Shown here one piece after another: positions 1-6,537 of a stretch of 12,264 bases of DNA. The DNA comes from Clostridia bacterium. GTDB lineage: Bacteria; Bacillota; Clostridia; Christensenellales; Borkfalkiaceae. The notes beneath the pieces were generated by a model. The model saw nothing but the letters and a program-made list of their open reading frames with translations. It ran no database searches and was not told the DNA's origin. The translations under genes and the position numbers were made by a program. How positions within the stretch are numbered: the stretch's first letter is position 1; the number at the start of each line of letters is the position of its first letter. The DNA lies in NCBI GenBank assembly GCA_017504065.1, contig JAFVRU010000170.1, positions 1 to 12,264 on the forward strand, read 5' to 3'.

Positions 1-144
1 CCGCGCCACTTTTTTTAAGCAATCGGAAAAGGCGGGCACGACGTACTCGTTCCCCACCGCCGCCCAAGCGGCAATCCAAACGCCGACAAGCAAAGCAATC
101 CCGCTCGCCGTCAACGCCAAATTTTTCCAAAACGCTCTTTTCAA
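1..144 (-). CDS. ABC transporter permease, N-terminal fragment (cut by window edge)
   Basis: Only the first 48 codons are inside the window; the frame is open to base 1. The start is TTG at 144-142, chosen because an AGGAG site lies 7 bases upstream (156-152) and no ATG precedes it. The peptide begins MKRAFWKNLALTASG, followed by a hydrophobic segment at about residues 9-30, then EYVVPAFSD. A first membrane helix followed by an acidic residue and a VVP-x-x-x segment is the usual beginning of SsuC/TauC/ThiX-type permeases. The ribosome site touches the stop codon of the upstream substrate-binding protein, so the two are very likely co-transcribed and translationally linked. The protein would sit in the cytoplasmic membrane and pair with that lipoprotein. 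The ATPase is expected further left, outside the window. Substrate unknown. Confidence 0.72.
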   Translation of the reverse strand, partial: MKRAFWKNLALTASGIALLVGVWIAAWAAVGNEYVVPAFSDCLKKVAR

Positions 145-158
145 AATTTTTCTCCTAA

Positions 159-1202
159 TTACATCAAAGTATCCAATCCGAACGTACGGCTGCAATAGAA
201 CGCCGCTTCGGGCAACGTCGCCTGTTGCGCGTTCACCGCTTTCGCCGCAGTCAAAAACGCCGTCGCGTCGTCCCCACAATCGAGCGCCCGTTCAAACCAA
301 ATCCCGCACCGACCCAAAACTTCCGCTTTGAGCATAGGCGCTTTCAAACTCGTCGTCGCATACCCGTCTTCCAAGTGTGCGCTGACCGCCGAAACGATAC
401 TCGCTCCGTCCGCCGTTTGCAACCAAGCCGTCGAACCCGCAAGGCTTTGCACGAACGAATCCAACCACTCCGCCTTGTCTTCGATCACGGAGTTTTTCGC
501 CACGAGCACCGCTTGCGGATACCCGTTCTCCCCGCCGTACAACGCCTGCAAATCCCCGACGATCGAGAACCCTTTCGCGCTCTGCGCGGTTACCGCAGGT
601 TCAGCGAGCACGAAACAATCGACGTCCGTCGCCACCCCTACTTCTTGCGGTCCTGTGATCGCGCGGAGATTGACCGCCGTATCCGACGCCGCGCCGCCGC
701 CCGTCAAATCGTTGTATTCCACCCCGTTTTTTTGCAAAACGGTCTTGAATACAAGCCCCGGCACTTCGGCGAGCTGAATTACTCCCACCGTTTTCCCAAC
801 GAGCGAAGACAAATTCTCCGCCGTATATTGTACGCCGTCTTTCGCGATCATATACAAATTCCCGTGCGTAACCGCGCCGAGCATTTGATACTTTTCCGCG
901 CTTCCGAGCAATTTCGTCGCCGCCGTCAAAGGCAACACGCAAAGATCGGCGTTGTCGTCCATATCTTTCGCCGTAACCTTGGTTTTGATCAAAGTCGGAT
1001 CTACGACGCGATAGCTAACCCCGTCCGTTTCCGTATCGGAAGCCATCATTCCCGCAAGCGCCAAAGCAGGCGCACCGTCAGGCATATACACGTAGATTTC
1101 TCCCGCTTTTTTCTCTTTCCCGCACCCTGCGCCGAACGCGCCGAGCGCCAATACCACCGCGGCAAATCCCAACGCCGCGCTTCTTTTTCCGTTGATTTTC
1201 AT
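159..1202 (-). CDS. ABC transporter substrate-binding lipoprotein (SsuA/TauA/ThiY-like)
   Basis: This is a 347-residue exported solute-binding protein. The start was placed at the ATG at 1202-1200 because a GGAAG site lies about 9 bases upstream and the protein then opens with a lipoprotein signal: basic MKINGKR, a hydrophobic stretch, then GAGC with Cys27 as the lipidation site. The lipobox is imperfect, with Gly at -3. The mature part begins with GEIYVYMPDGAPALAL and carries an inner segment GKTVGVIQLAEVPGLVF, as in the NMT1/SsuA-like type II binding folds that bind small organic anions, thiamine precursors or similar solutes. The permease gene begins 14 bases after the stop codon. The ligand cannot be read from the sequence. 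An upstream ATG at 1262 in the same frame would put charged residues before the signal and has no better ribosome site. Confidence 0.8.
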   Translation of the reverse strand: MKINGKRSAALGFAAVVLALGAFGAGCGKEKKAGEIYVYMPDGAPALALAGMMASDTETDGVSYRVVDPTLIKTKVTAKDMDDNADLCVLPLTAATKLLGSAEKYQMLGAVTHGNLYMIAKDGVQYTAENLSSLVGKTVGVIQLAEVPGLVFKTVLQKNGVEYNDLTGGGAASDTAVNLRAITGPQEVGVATDVDCFVLAEPAVTAQSAKGFSIVGDLQALYGGENGYPQAVLVAKNSVIEDKAEWLDSFVQSLAGSTAWLQTADGASIVSAVSAHLEDGYATTSLKAPMLKAEVLGRCGIWFERALDCGDDATAFLTAAKAVNAQQATLPEAAFYCSRTFGLDTLM

Positions 1203-1230
1203 AACTTTTTTCTTCCTTTTTATCGAATTT

Positions 1231-1261
1231 TGCCCGTTTTCGACGTATGCCGAAGCGGGCA
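1231..1261 (-). other. Inverted repeat between trmB and the substrate-binding protein gene
   Basis: On the plus strand, TGCCCG (1231-1236) and CGGGCA (1256-1261) are perfect complements, extended inwards by TTTTCG against CGAAG with one bulged base. The hairpin would form in the leader of the transporter gene, about 30 bases before its start codon. No run of T follows it on either strand, so it is not a standard intrinsic terminator. It could be an mRNA-stability or processing element that sets the transporter-to-trmB ratio, or a chance repeat. Confidence 0.4.
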
Positions 1262-1269
1262 CGTGTTTG

Positions 1270-1965
1270 TTACCGCAAGGGATTCCAAACCGCTTCTACC
1301 CGATGAATCGGCGAGCCGCCGTCCACCCACTTTTTCTCGTATTCGGTAACGATATTCCATTCGGGATTCCCGTTTTCGTGCAAATCGTACGTAACGTTTT
1401 CCAGCGCAAACCCGCACGCTTCGTATTCCAGCAAAGAGAACTCGAAAAACTCCCGATCGTCCGTCTTTTGTATCACTCGTCCGCCGTCTTTCAAAAGCTT
1501 CTTGTATACTTCCAAGAAATTCCGATGCGTCAACCGTTGCGTCGCATACCCGAGCTTTGGAAGCGGCGTGGAAAAATTCAAATAGATCGCCGACAAACTC
1601 TTTTCGGGAATATAGCAGGGCAAACACTCCGCCCGAATATTCAAAAACCGAATGTTTTCAATCCCGCGCTTTTTGACTTCTTCCATGGGAGTCAAAATAA
1701 CGTTGCTCATTTTTTCCAACGCCAAATAATTGACGTTCGGTTCTTTTTCCGCGAGCGCGATGACAAACCCGCCTTTCCCGCACCCGATCTCCAGCACCAC
1801 GGGATTCCCGTTCCCGAATTCCTTTTCGAAATCGACAAGCGCGCGGTAGTTTTCCGCCGCTTCTTTCATATTCAGAATCCCGTTCGCGCCTTTGGCGAGC
1901 AGCAAATCCCCGCACGCTTCCATTCTCGCGTCGAAATTCCGTTTTCTTCTCATTCGCATCGACAT
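1270..1965 (-). CDS. trmB: tRNA (guanine-N7-)-methyltransferase family protein with altered catalytic motif
   Basis: The 231-residue product matches the TrmB family along its length; these enzymes use S-adenosylmethionine to form m7G46 in tRNA. Visible landmarks are the SAM loop EIGCGKG (59-65), the ribose-binding acidic residue in LALEK (Glu84), the YLNFS strand (128-132), QKTDD (166-170) and the C-terminal TEYEKKW (207-213). The family signature after YLNFS is normally D-P-W-P-K-x-R-H-x-K-R-R. Here it reads TPLPKLGYATQR (133-144), so the Asp is Thr133, the His is Tyr140 and an Arg is Gln143. The fold should be intact but the usual catalytic set is not. The start may be Met1, Met3 or Met5 (1965, 1959 or 1953); the family commonly begins MRxR. 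It starts 3 bases after the dut stop, so it is in the same operon. Confidence 0.85.
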   Translation of the reverse strand: MSMRMRRKRNFDARMEACGDLLLAKGANGILNMKEAAENYRALVDFEKEFGNGNPVVLEIGCGKGGFVIALAEKEPNVNYLALEKMSNVILTPMEEVKKRGIENIRFLNIRAECLPCYIPEKSLSAIYLNFSTPLPKLGYATQRLTHRNFLEVYKKLLKDGGRVIQKTDDREFFEFSLLEYEACGFALENVTYDLHENGNPEWNIVTEYEKKWVDGGSPIHRVEAVWNPLR

Positions 1966-1968
1966 AGC

Positions 1969-2409
1969 TTATTTCGTCCCCGTACTTCCGAATCCGCCGA
2001 CCCCGCGCACGGTATTGGAGAGTGCTTCCCGTTCTTCAAACTCCGCCTTTAAAAACGGCGCGACGACGAGCTGCGCAATCCGTTCCCCGACCGCAACGCG
2101 CTGTTCGATCGGCGAGTGGTTGTGCAGCGCCACCATGATCTCCCCACGGTAATCGGAATCCACCACACCCACCTTATTCGCAGGCGCGAGTCCGCGCTTG
2201 GACGCAAGTCCGCTTCTCGCATAAATCAACCCTGCGTATCCTTCGGGAATCTCCATAGCAAGCCCCGTCCGCACGAGTTTGGTTTCCCCGGGCGCAAACA
2301 CGAGTTCTTCATCGCAGAGCGCGTACAAATCCGCCCCTGCGGCATATTCCGAGCCATACGTCGGCATCGTCGCGTTTTCGTGCAATTTTTTCACGGCAAT
2401 TTTCGGCAT
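1969..2409 (-). CDS. dut: Deoxyuridine 5'-triphosphate nucleotidohydrolase (dUTPase)
   Basis: The 146-residue product is a trimeric-type dUTPase that splits dUTP into dUMP and pyrophosphate, keeping uracil out of DNA and feeding dTMP synthesis. All five family motifs are present in order: AAGADLYA (23-30), RSGLASKRGL (65-74), GVVDSDYRGE (81-90, with the catalytic Asp84 and the stacking Tyr87), ERIAQLVV (109-116) and the P-loop-like RGVGGFGSTG (135-144). The start at 2409 is supported by AGGAG 7 bases upstream. The frame stays open to 2496, but that part overlaps the promoter and would not be translated. It is the first gene of the host-like operon (dut, trmB, transporter). Phages also carry dut, and it lies next to a phage head module, so a viral origin is possible but not shown. 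Confidence 0.93.
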   Translation of the reverse strand: MPKIAVKKLHENATMPTYGSEYAAGADLYALCDEELVFAPGETKLVRTGLAMEIPEGYAGLIYARSGLASKRGLAPANKVGVVDSDYRGEIMVALHNHSPIEQRVAVGERIAQLVVAPFLKAEFEEREALSNTVRGVGGFGSTGTK

Positions 2410-2421
2410 AATTTTCTCCTT

Positions 2422-2439
2422 AACGGAATAAATTCCGTT
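2422..2439. promoter_or_regulatory. 18-bp perfect palindrome in the dut leader (candidate operator)
   Basis: AACGGAAT and ATTCCGTT (plus-strand 2422-2429 and 2432-2439) are perfect complements around a 2-base centre. The site lies from about +7 to +24 of the dut transcript and ends a few bases before the AGGAG site. The tiny centre and 8-base half-sites fit a dimeric repressor operator better than an RNA hairpin, though a 6-base-pair hairpin beside the ribosome site could also affect translation. The regulator is not identifiable here. Confidence 0.5.
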
Positions 2440-2452
2440 CCTTTTTTGTAGT

Positions 2453-2481
2453 ATTATACCAAATCCCGACGAAAAACGCAA
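2453..2481 (-). promoter_or_regulatory. Sigma-A promoter of the dut-trmB operon
   Basis: Read on the minus strand, TTGCGT (2481-2476) and a perfect TATAAT (2458-2453) are separated by 17 bases, with a TG-N extension just before the -10 box. The predicted transcript start is near 2446, giving a leader of about 37 bases before the dut ATG. Confidence 0.85.
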
Positions 2482-2495
2482 GTATCGAACGCCCA

Positions 2496-2529
2496 ATCCG
2501 TAAAAAATTATCGATTTATCCGTAAAAAA
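2496..2529. repeat. Two 12-nt direct repeats upstream of the dut promoter
   Basis: ATCCGTAAAAAA occurs at 2496-2507 and again, identically, at 2518-2529, a 22-base period close to two helical turns. The pair lies 15-48 bases upstream of the -35 box, where activator sites or A-tract (UP-like) elements sit. The outer copy also supplies the T run of the minus-strand terminator. Confidence 0.45.
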
Positions 2530-2578
2530 GGTAGCCTACTATACTTCGCAAAAAAGCGAAATATAGTGGGCTTTTCTT
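2524..2578 (-). terminator. Bidirectional intrinsic terminator at the end of the head-gene operon
   Basis: A 16-base stem (2534-2549 with 2556-2571; arms beginning GCCTACTATA and ending TATAGTGGGC) encloses a six-A loop, with one wobble and one mismatch. On the minus strand it is followed after 4 bases by six T (2529-2524). On the plus strand it is followed at once by TTTTCTT (2572-2578). It therefore can stop transcripts from the head module (minus) before the dut promoter and any plus-strand transcripts. Confidence 0.8.
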
Positions 2579-2610
2579 ATCCACAAAAGATTAAGTTAAT
2601 ACAGTTATAT

Positions 2611-2806
2611 TTTTAGCCTTGCGGCTAAAAGCAATATTGTTTGCTTTGCAAACAGTTATATTTTAGCAACGCTAAAGTTCTATTCAATAAATCCACAACC
2701 CGTCAAAGGCGAATATAACTGCGTAGCAATATCACTTGCCGACAGGTAAATCTCACAAATCCGTTCGCGGATTTATTTCGTTGCCGAATCCCTTACAGGG
2801 ACTCGG
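2611..2806. repeat. Array of short hairpins separated by AT-rich spacers
   Basis: In order there are perfect or near-perfect mini-palindromes: TTTTAGCC/GGCTAAAA (2611-2630), GTTTGC/GCAAAC (2639-2653), TTTAGC/GCTAAA (2662-2676), TGC/GCA (2720-2728, weak), TTGCC/GGTAA (2736-2749), AAATCCG-TTCG-CGGATTT (2757-2774) and CCGAATCCC/GGGACTCGG (2784-2806, with one mismatch on plus that is a wobble on minus). Spacers resemble each other: CAGTTATA precedes two hairpins, GCAATAT occurs twice, and ATATCAC and ATCTCAC flank the TTGCC unit. The array fills the gene-free stretch after the last head gene. No protein-coding gene was recognised in 2410-2825. It resembles modular intergenic hairpin elements rather than CRISPR. 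Confidence 0.65.
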
Positions 2807-2825
2807 TTTCCCGAAGCCATTTCTT

Positions 2826-3308
2826 TTATTCCTGCAGCCGCAAATAATCGTACATCATCGCGTACAGTTCGCCCAAATACGACTTCGCATACACGTCTTC
2901 TTGAAAGGCGGCAAACCGCTCCGCGGCGTTCGTATACGTCGTCATATAATATTGTTTGACTACGGTAAACCGTTCTTCGTCGTTCAAGGAATAGTCCAAC
3001 GGATAGGACGGCGTTGCGCCCGCTTCCCCCGAAGGCTTCCCCGAGAACCGCAAATAGAACAGTAACGCCTGCCGTACCGCTTCCACTTCCCGCTCGTATG
3101 TAGCCGTGAGCTCTTGCACCTTCAACGTCCAAAGCTTAGAAATCAACGTCCCGTTCTCGGTAAAACGGTACTTTTCTTTCTCTATCGCCTTTTCCAAATT
3201 CCGCTGGAGCGCGTTCTTTTTCGACTGCGCGGAACGGATTTCCTGAATTTGTTCGTCGTTGAGCGCCGCATATTGCCCGTCCGTATAAGAAATAATATCG
3301 ATCTCCAT
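2826..3308 (-). CDS. Helical phage-module protein in tail-needle position, function unknown
   Basis: The 160-residue product has no motif I can tie to a known family. Residues 18-88 are strongly helical and charged with heptad-like spacing (DEQIQEIRSAQSKKNALQRN and onward), followed by a Gly/Pro break (GKPSGEAGATPSYP, 90-103) and a second aromatic-rich helical half with many Tyr and Phe (YYMTTY, YLGELYAMMYDYL). It starts 15 bases after the beta-rich protein's stop, with a GGGGG/AAAGG ribosome site, and is the last gene of the head operon. In P22-like gene order the gene after gp10 encodes the trimeric tail-needle gp26, which is also helical but longer (233 residues). A needle, plug or fitting protein is therefore a positional guess only. 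The frame is intact. Confidence 0.75.
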   Translation of the reverse strand: MEIDIISYTDGQYAALNDEQIQEIRSAQSKKNALQRNLEKAIEKEKYRFTENGTLISKLWTLKVQELTATYEREVEAVRQALLFYLRFSGKPSGEAGATPSYPLDYSLNDEERFTVVKQYYMTTYTNAAERFAAFQEDVYAKSYLGELYAMMYDYLRLQE

Positions 3309-3323
3309 TTCCTTTCCCCCTTT

Positions 3324-4706
3324 TTACGTAAGTCGTTCAATTTCCGCGATCAATCCCGTGAGCTCCGTACCTTTTTGCAACTCAAACCGCAAGAAAAAGC
3401 ATTCCGCTTTCTCTTTCAGCTCGACCATGGTATCGCCGTTTTCTATTTCGACCGATTTTTCGACCGTCCGATCCCCGCAAACAACCTGCAAGAGAAAACT
3501 GCCTTTCCCGAAAAAGCGCAACCGTTTCAGCGTTTTGGGTTTTACCGAACCGAACCGCAGCGCACCCGTTGCAAAACGGTACGTTTCCCCGTCGGGCAAC
3601 GCTCCTTTTTCGGACAATACCCCCACCGCGCCGTTCCAAGTCCCGAACGCGATACTCTCGCTTTCCGACAATCCGTCCACGTCGAACGTATCGTATCCGC
3701 TCTCCCCCGCGCTGTCGAACGCAACGGTACGCATGCCTTTGCCCCCGTCTTCGAACCGCAGGAAAAAGGTATTCCCGTGCGTAGCATGATAACAAATCTG
3801 TCCGTTGTCCAAAGGTTGTAAATCCAACCCCGAGCCAATCCGTTCCGACTTTTCCGTCCGACCATCGAACCGTCGCGCGCCGTGATCGGTCAAGAAAAAT
3901 ATCCCGTCGCCGCACGCCCCGATCGAGCCCATAAAAATCTTCCCGCCGTCGTAATACAGCTGCGCCGTTTTAAATTCCGTAGCCGCCCCCTTCGCTTCCA
4001 AGCGGAAAATCGCATACTCAAAAAATACGTATAACCGTTCCCCGAGCGGTTGCAGCCCGACGATCTCCCCGAACGCAGACGGAAAGGTAATCTCCCCGCT
4101 TCCGTCCAAGCTCTCATGGAATACTCTCGGGTCAACGGGATCGCTATACACAACGGTATACGGATCTTTCGCCACGAACAAACGGTGATGGAAACTGCAA
4201 ATAACCCCCTTCGCCGCCGAAAGGTCGGTATCGCTGAACGCTTCCCCAACGCTTAAACAACGCACGCCGTTTTTATTCGCCCAAGCCGTTATCGCGATCT
4301 TATCAAAGCACAAAAAGGACGTAACCGCCGTCGCAGGATCGCATACCCCAACCGAAGCAAACTCCGCATTCGCATCGTCGTACATACGCACGTCGCCCTG
4401 CTTCGTCATATAGGAGATCGCCGTTTTGTACCTTTCTAAACCGCTTTCGTCTTTCACGAGCTTTTTTTGCACGCAATACAACCGAGTCGGCATATTCGGC
4501 TGCAACAACGCAAACGTTCTATCCCCTTTTGCGTAATATTCCATACCGATCCCCGTCGTCAATTTTCCGCCGCGGCAATCGCAGTTACGGCTCTCCGCCG
4601 CGCTCAGCGTATCCGTTTTCTCGCTCGGACAAACGCTAAAACGGTCATAGACGTATTTCACGGTCTCCGATTTTGCCTGTAAAGCTTTCTTTTTCAAACC
4701 CCACAT
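3324..4706 (-). CDS. Beta-rich virion protein, candidate DNA-stabilisation/tail hub (P22 gp10-like)
   Basis: The 460-residue product consists almost entirely of short beta-strand-like segments with repeated aromatic and glycine turns, as in a beta-propeller; examples are CSFHHRLFVAKD (170-181), YSDPVDPRVF (187-196) and GEIVGLQPLGERLYVFF (213-229). Blades of the type 'YSDP-x-x-P-x-x-F ... G-x-x-x-x-L' occur in phage packaged-DNA stabilisation proteins that close the portal channel. Length (P22 gp10 is 472 residues) and position, right after the small head-tail adaptor, agree. The ATG at 4706 was chosen because its first two bases are the last two of the upstream TAA (TAATG), with AAGGTGG ahead of it, so translation is coupled. 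A GTG at 4715 in frame is the alternative. Family assignment is inferred from order and fold-like pattern, not from a signature motif. Confidence 0.72.
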   Translation of the reverse strand: MWGLKKKALQAKSETVKYVYDRFSVCPSEKTDTLSAAESRNCDCRGGKLTTGIGMEYYAKGDRTFALLQPNMPTRLYCVQKKLVKDESGLERYKTAISYMTKQGDVRMYDDANAEFASVGVCDPATAVTSFLCFDKIAITAWANKNGVRCLSVGEAFSDTDLSAAKGVICSFHHRLFVAKDPYTVVYSDPVDPRVFHESLDGSGEITFPSAFGEIVGLQPLGERLYVFFEYAIFRLEAKGAATEFKTAQLYYDGGKIFMGSIGACGDGIFFLTDHGARRFDGRTEKSERIGSGLDLQPLDNGQICYHATHGNTFFLRFEDGGKGMRTVAFDSAGESGYDTFDVDGLSESESIAFGTWNGAVGVLSEKGALPDGETYRFATGALRFGSVKPKTLKRLRFFGKGSFLLQVVCGDRTVEKSVEIENGDTMVELKEKAECFFLRFELQKGTELTGLIAEIERLT

Positions 4707-5260
4707 TACGCCCACCTTCTCGAGCGCAATTTACGGCTCGGTCGAGCTTTATAAGCCGCCGTAATCGCGTCCTTGTATTTTTTATCCCAAACCGCGCTTT
4801 CTTCGTAAAGCCCTGTCGCCAAAGCATACTCCGCCGCAACGCCATACGCCAAAAGCCGCGCGGAAACTTGTACGCGAAAATCGCTTTCTTCGCCCAACGT
4901 CTTTTTGGTCGGTGCATACGTGTACGCCACTTTGAGTTTCCCGGGCTGCGCTTTAATATATTCGGGAAACACCGTGAATGGAACGGGATTCCCCCACTCG
5001 TCGGTAACCCGTAACACACGAACGACGGAGCGTTCCATCGCAGCGTATTCCACAACGCCCGTTTCCGAATACAACTCGTCTTCGGCATACAAAGGCAAAT
5101 AATCGAGTGCGATCTCGTTTTCGACAAGATTAAAACAATCGAGTAAGAGTTCCGTTTTCCGTTTATTCACACCGAATACGTTTCCGTCGAAAAAACCTTG
5201 TACTTCTTCCTTAATCCCCAGCTCCGTCGCCGCTGTCAAAATCACTTCTTTTACCGTCAT
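4706..5260 (-). CDS. Head-tail adaptor / head completion protein (P22 gp4-like position)
   Basis: The 184-residue product begins MTVKEVILTAATELGI and is mainly helical in its N-terminal third (NKRKTELLLDCFNLVENEIA). A beta-strand middle carries a gateway-like EYAAMERSVVRVLRV segment, and a second helical part (ARLLAYGVAAEYALATGLYE) leads into a very basic tail (KARPSRKLRSRRWA). This helix-strand-helix plan, the size, and the place between capsid and gp10-like protein fit the adaptor ring that binds under the portal and closes filled heads. The start has AGGAG with good spacing. It lies downstream of a hairpin terminator that follows the capsid gene, so its transcript should be scarcer than capsid mRNA. 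The exact family is not certain. Confidence 0.75.
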   Translation of the reverse strand: MTVKEVILTAATELGIKEEVQGFFDGNVFGVNKRKTELLLDCFNLVENEIALDYLPLYAEDELYSETGVVEYAAMERSVVRVLRVTDEWGNPVPFTVFPEYIKAQPGKLKVAYTYAPTKKTLGEESDFRVQVSARLLAYGVAAEYALATGLYEESAVWDKKYKDAITAAYKARPSRKLRSRRWA

Positions 5261-5283
5261 AATCCACTCTCCTTTTTTTATTC

Positions 5284-5330
5284 AAAAAGGGCGTACGCAA
5301 ATACGCTCGTCGCATACACGGTACGCCCTT
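5284..5330 (-). terminator. Terminator/attenuator hairpin after the capsid gene
   Basis: AAGGGCGTAC (5287-5296) and GTACGCCCTT (5321-5330) are perfect 10-base complements. On the minus strand the stem runs straight into TTTTT (5288-5284). It lies in the only sizeable gap inside the head operon (5261-5343). Because the adaptor, hub and last genes have no recognisable promoter of their own, some read-through must occur. The inner sequence GCGTA...TACGC (5291-5306) allows an alternative fold. Confidence 0.78.
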
Positions 5331-5343
5331 CCGCTTTTATTTT

Positions 5344-6510
5344 TTATTTTTCCGTGATGTTGTTCAACATACCTTGACCGTAAGGACGGGTACAAATAAG
5401 TTCCGCGTATTTCACGAGCGTAGCCGTATACACGGGCTTACCGGGGATCTGCTTCAAGATCTTCCCGTCTTCCCCTTCCAACCATTGCCAATCGCAAAGT
5501 TGATGCAATTGGAAATCTTCGGTATTCAAGAAATACATCGTTCCTTGCGGGCAGAAACGGTCAACCACAACGGGAATTCCGTTAAAGGACAACGCCTTGT
5601 AACCGCCTGCGACATCGATTGTCGGCAATACAACGCCGATACTCTTGTAGTATTCCATGAGCGCGCGTCTTACGCCCCAACTACAAACGATGAAGTTGAT
5701 TTTGCCACCCGATTGTTCTTCGATGGCGTCGATCGTCGCTTGCATCTTCATATCGGTAATCGTTGTGCACGTGCTTTGATAGGGTTTCATCAACTCGATA
5801 TCCTTTTCTACGCCGTAAATCGGGTCATCGTTAAACAACGCAGCAAGCCCCGTCAATTCGTAGCCCGAAGACGATTGCAAATACATTCTCGAACCGGGCC
5901 CGATCGTACTCGCCGGCAAATACTCGCCATCCAAGTGGACGGTATTTTCTATTTTATCGATTTTGATAATCCGTCTACCTTTCCCTGCTCCAATCGGAGT
6001 ATTTTGTTCCGTATAGAAATCTACGACCATGCCTTCGCAAACGTTTTTCAGGGTCGTTAATACGACCTGATTCTCCGCGGGTTGCGTTACAACTTCCGCG
6101 ATCAATCCCGTTCCGTCGCCGTATAACATTCTCCCGAAATTGAACTCCGCGCTCTTGATGAGCGATTGCATTTCGTCGTTGAGCAAATTCACAAACGCCC
6201 CTTCGTTGGTCGCCGAAGCGCGAATCGCTTTATCGGAAATTTCGATCGTGCCGTACAAGTTCTTTAACGGCGCGGTGAACTGCACGTACATATTCCCGCC
6301 CGATTTCGGAAGCGAGCCCGTTTCACTACCAGCGCCGACGCCGCCGTTCAAGCCGTATCTGACAAGTCTTTTAACGTCCTTTCCGACCACGTCCGCCGTC
6401 GTTTGTTTGATTTGCGCGAGCAAGGGATTGACTTTGGTATTCAAAGAATCCGTAACCGCGTCCAAGTAAAAAGATTTCAATGCGTTATCCGCAGTTTGAA
6501 GTGTAACCAT
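5344..6510 (-). CDS. Phage major capsid protein (HK97-type fold)
   Basis: The 388-residue coat subunit would assemble with the scaffold into the procapsid. The N-terminal part (MVTLQTADNALKSFYLDAV, then NPLLAQIKQTTADV) and the segments GLNGGVGAGSETG (54-66), TAPLKNLYGTIEISDKAIR (79-97) and FNFGRMLYGDGTG (123-135) are the pattern of capsid proteins I know from prophages of Clostridia. Residues about 148-220 form a beta-rich insertion (MVVDFY, RRIIKIDKIE, VHLDGEYL), comparable to accessory coat domains. The C-terminal half has the conserved NGIPVVVDRF strand. There is no long N-terminal delta domain and no protease gene nearby, in keeping with a separate scaffold protein. The start has AGGAG with 8-9 bases of spacing. 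A terminator hairpin follows. Confidence 0.92.
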   Translation of the reverse strand: MVTLQTADNALKSFYLDAVTDSLNTKVNPLLAQIKQTTADVVGKDVKRLVRYGLNGGVGAGSETGSLPKSGGNMYVQFTAPLKNLYGTIEISDKAIRASATNEGAFVNLLNDEMQSLIKSAEFNFGRMLYGDGTGLIAEVVTQPAENQVVLTTLKNVCEGMVVDFYTEQNTPIGAGKGRRIIKIDKIENTVHLDGEYLPASTIGPGSRMYLQSSSGYELTGLAALFNDDPIYGVEKDIELMKPYQSTCTTITDMKMQATIDAIEEQSGGKINFIVCSWGVRRALMEYYKSIGVVLPTIDVAGGYKALSFNGIPVVVDRFCPQGTMYFLNTEDFQLHQLCDWQWLEGEDGKILKQIPGKPVYTATLVKYAELICTRPYGQGMLNNITEK

Positions 6511-6537
6511 AAATATTTTCTCCTTTTTTTCTAATTT

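Noticed and set aside
1203..1262. Upstream ATG at 1262 as start of the substrate-binding protein
   Set aside because: It would place about 20 polar and charged residues before the lipoprotein signal; the ATG at 1202 has a proper ribosome site.
225..1349. Plus-strand open frame of 374 codons opposite the substrate-binding protein
   Set aside because: Arg-rich, no family likeness, and lies over a gene with a clear signal peptide and binding-protein pattern on the other strand.
2611..2806. CRISPR array
   Set aside because: The units are different palindromes with short similar spacers, the opposite of constant repeats with unique spacers, and no cas gene is near.
4704..4715. Programmed frameshift joining the adaptor and hub-like genes
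   Set aside because: The overlap is an ordinary TAATG stop-start with a ribosome site and no slippery run.
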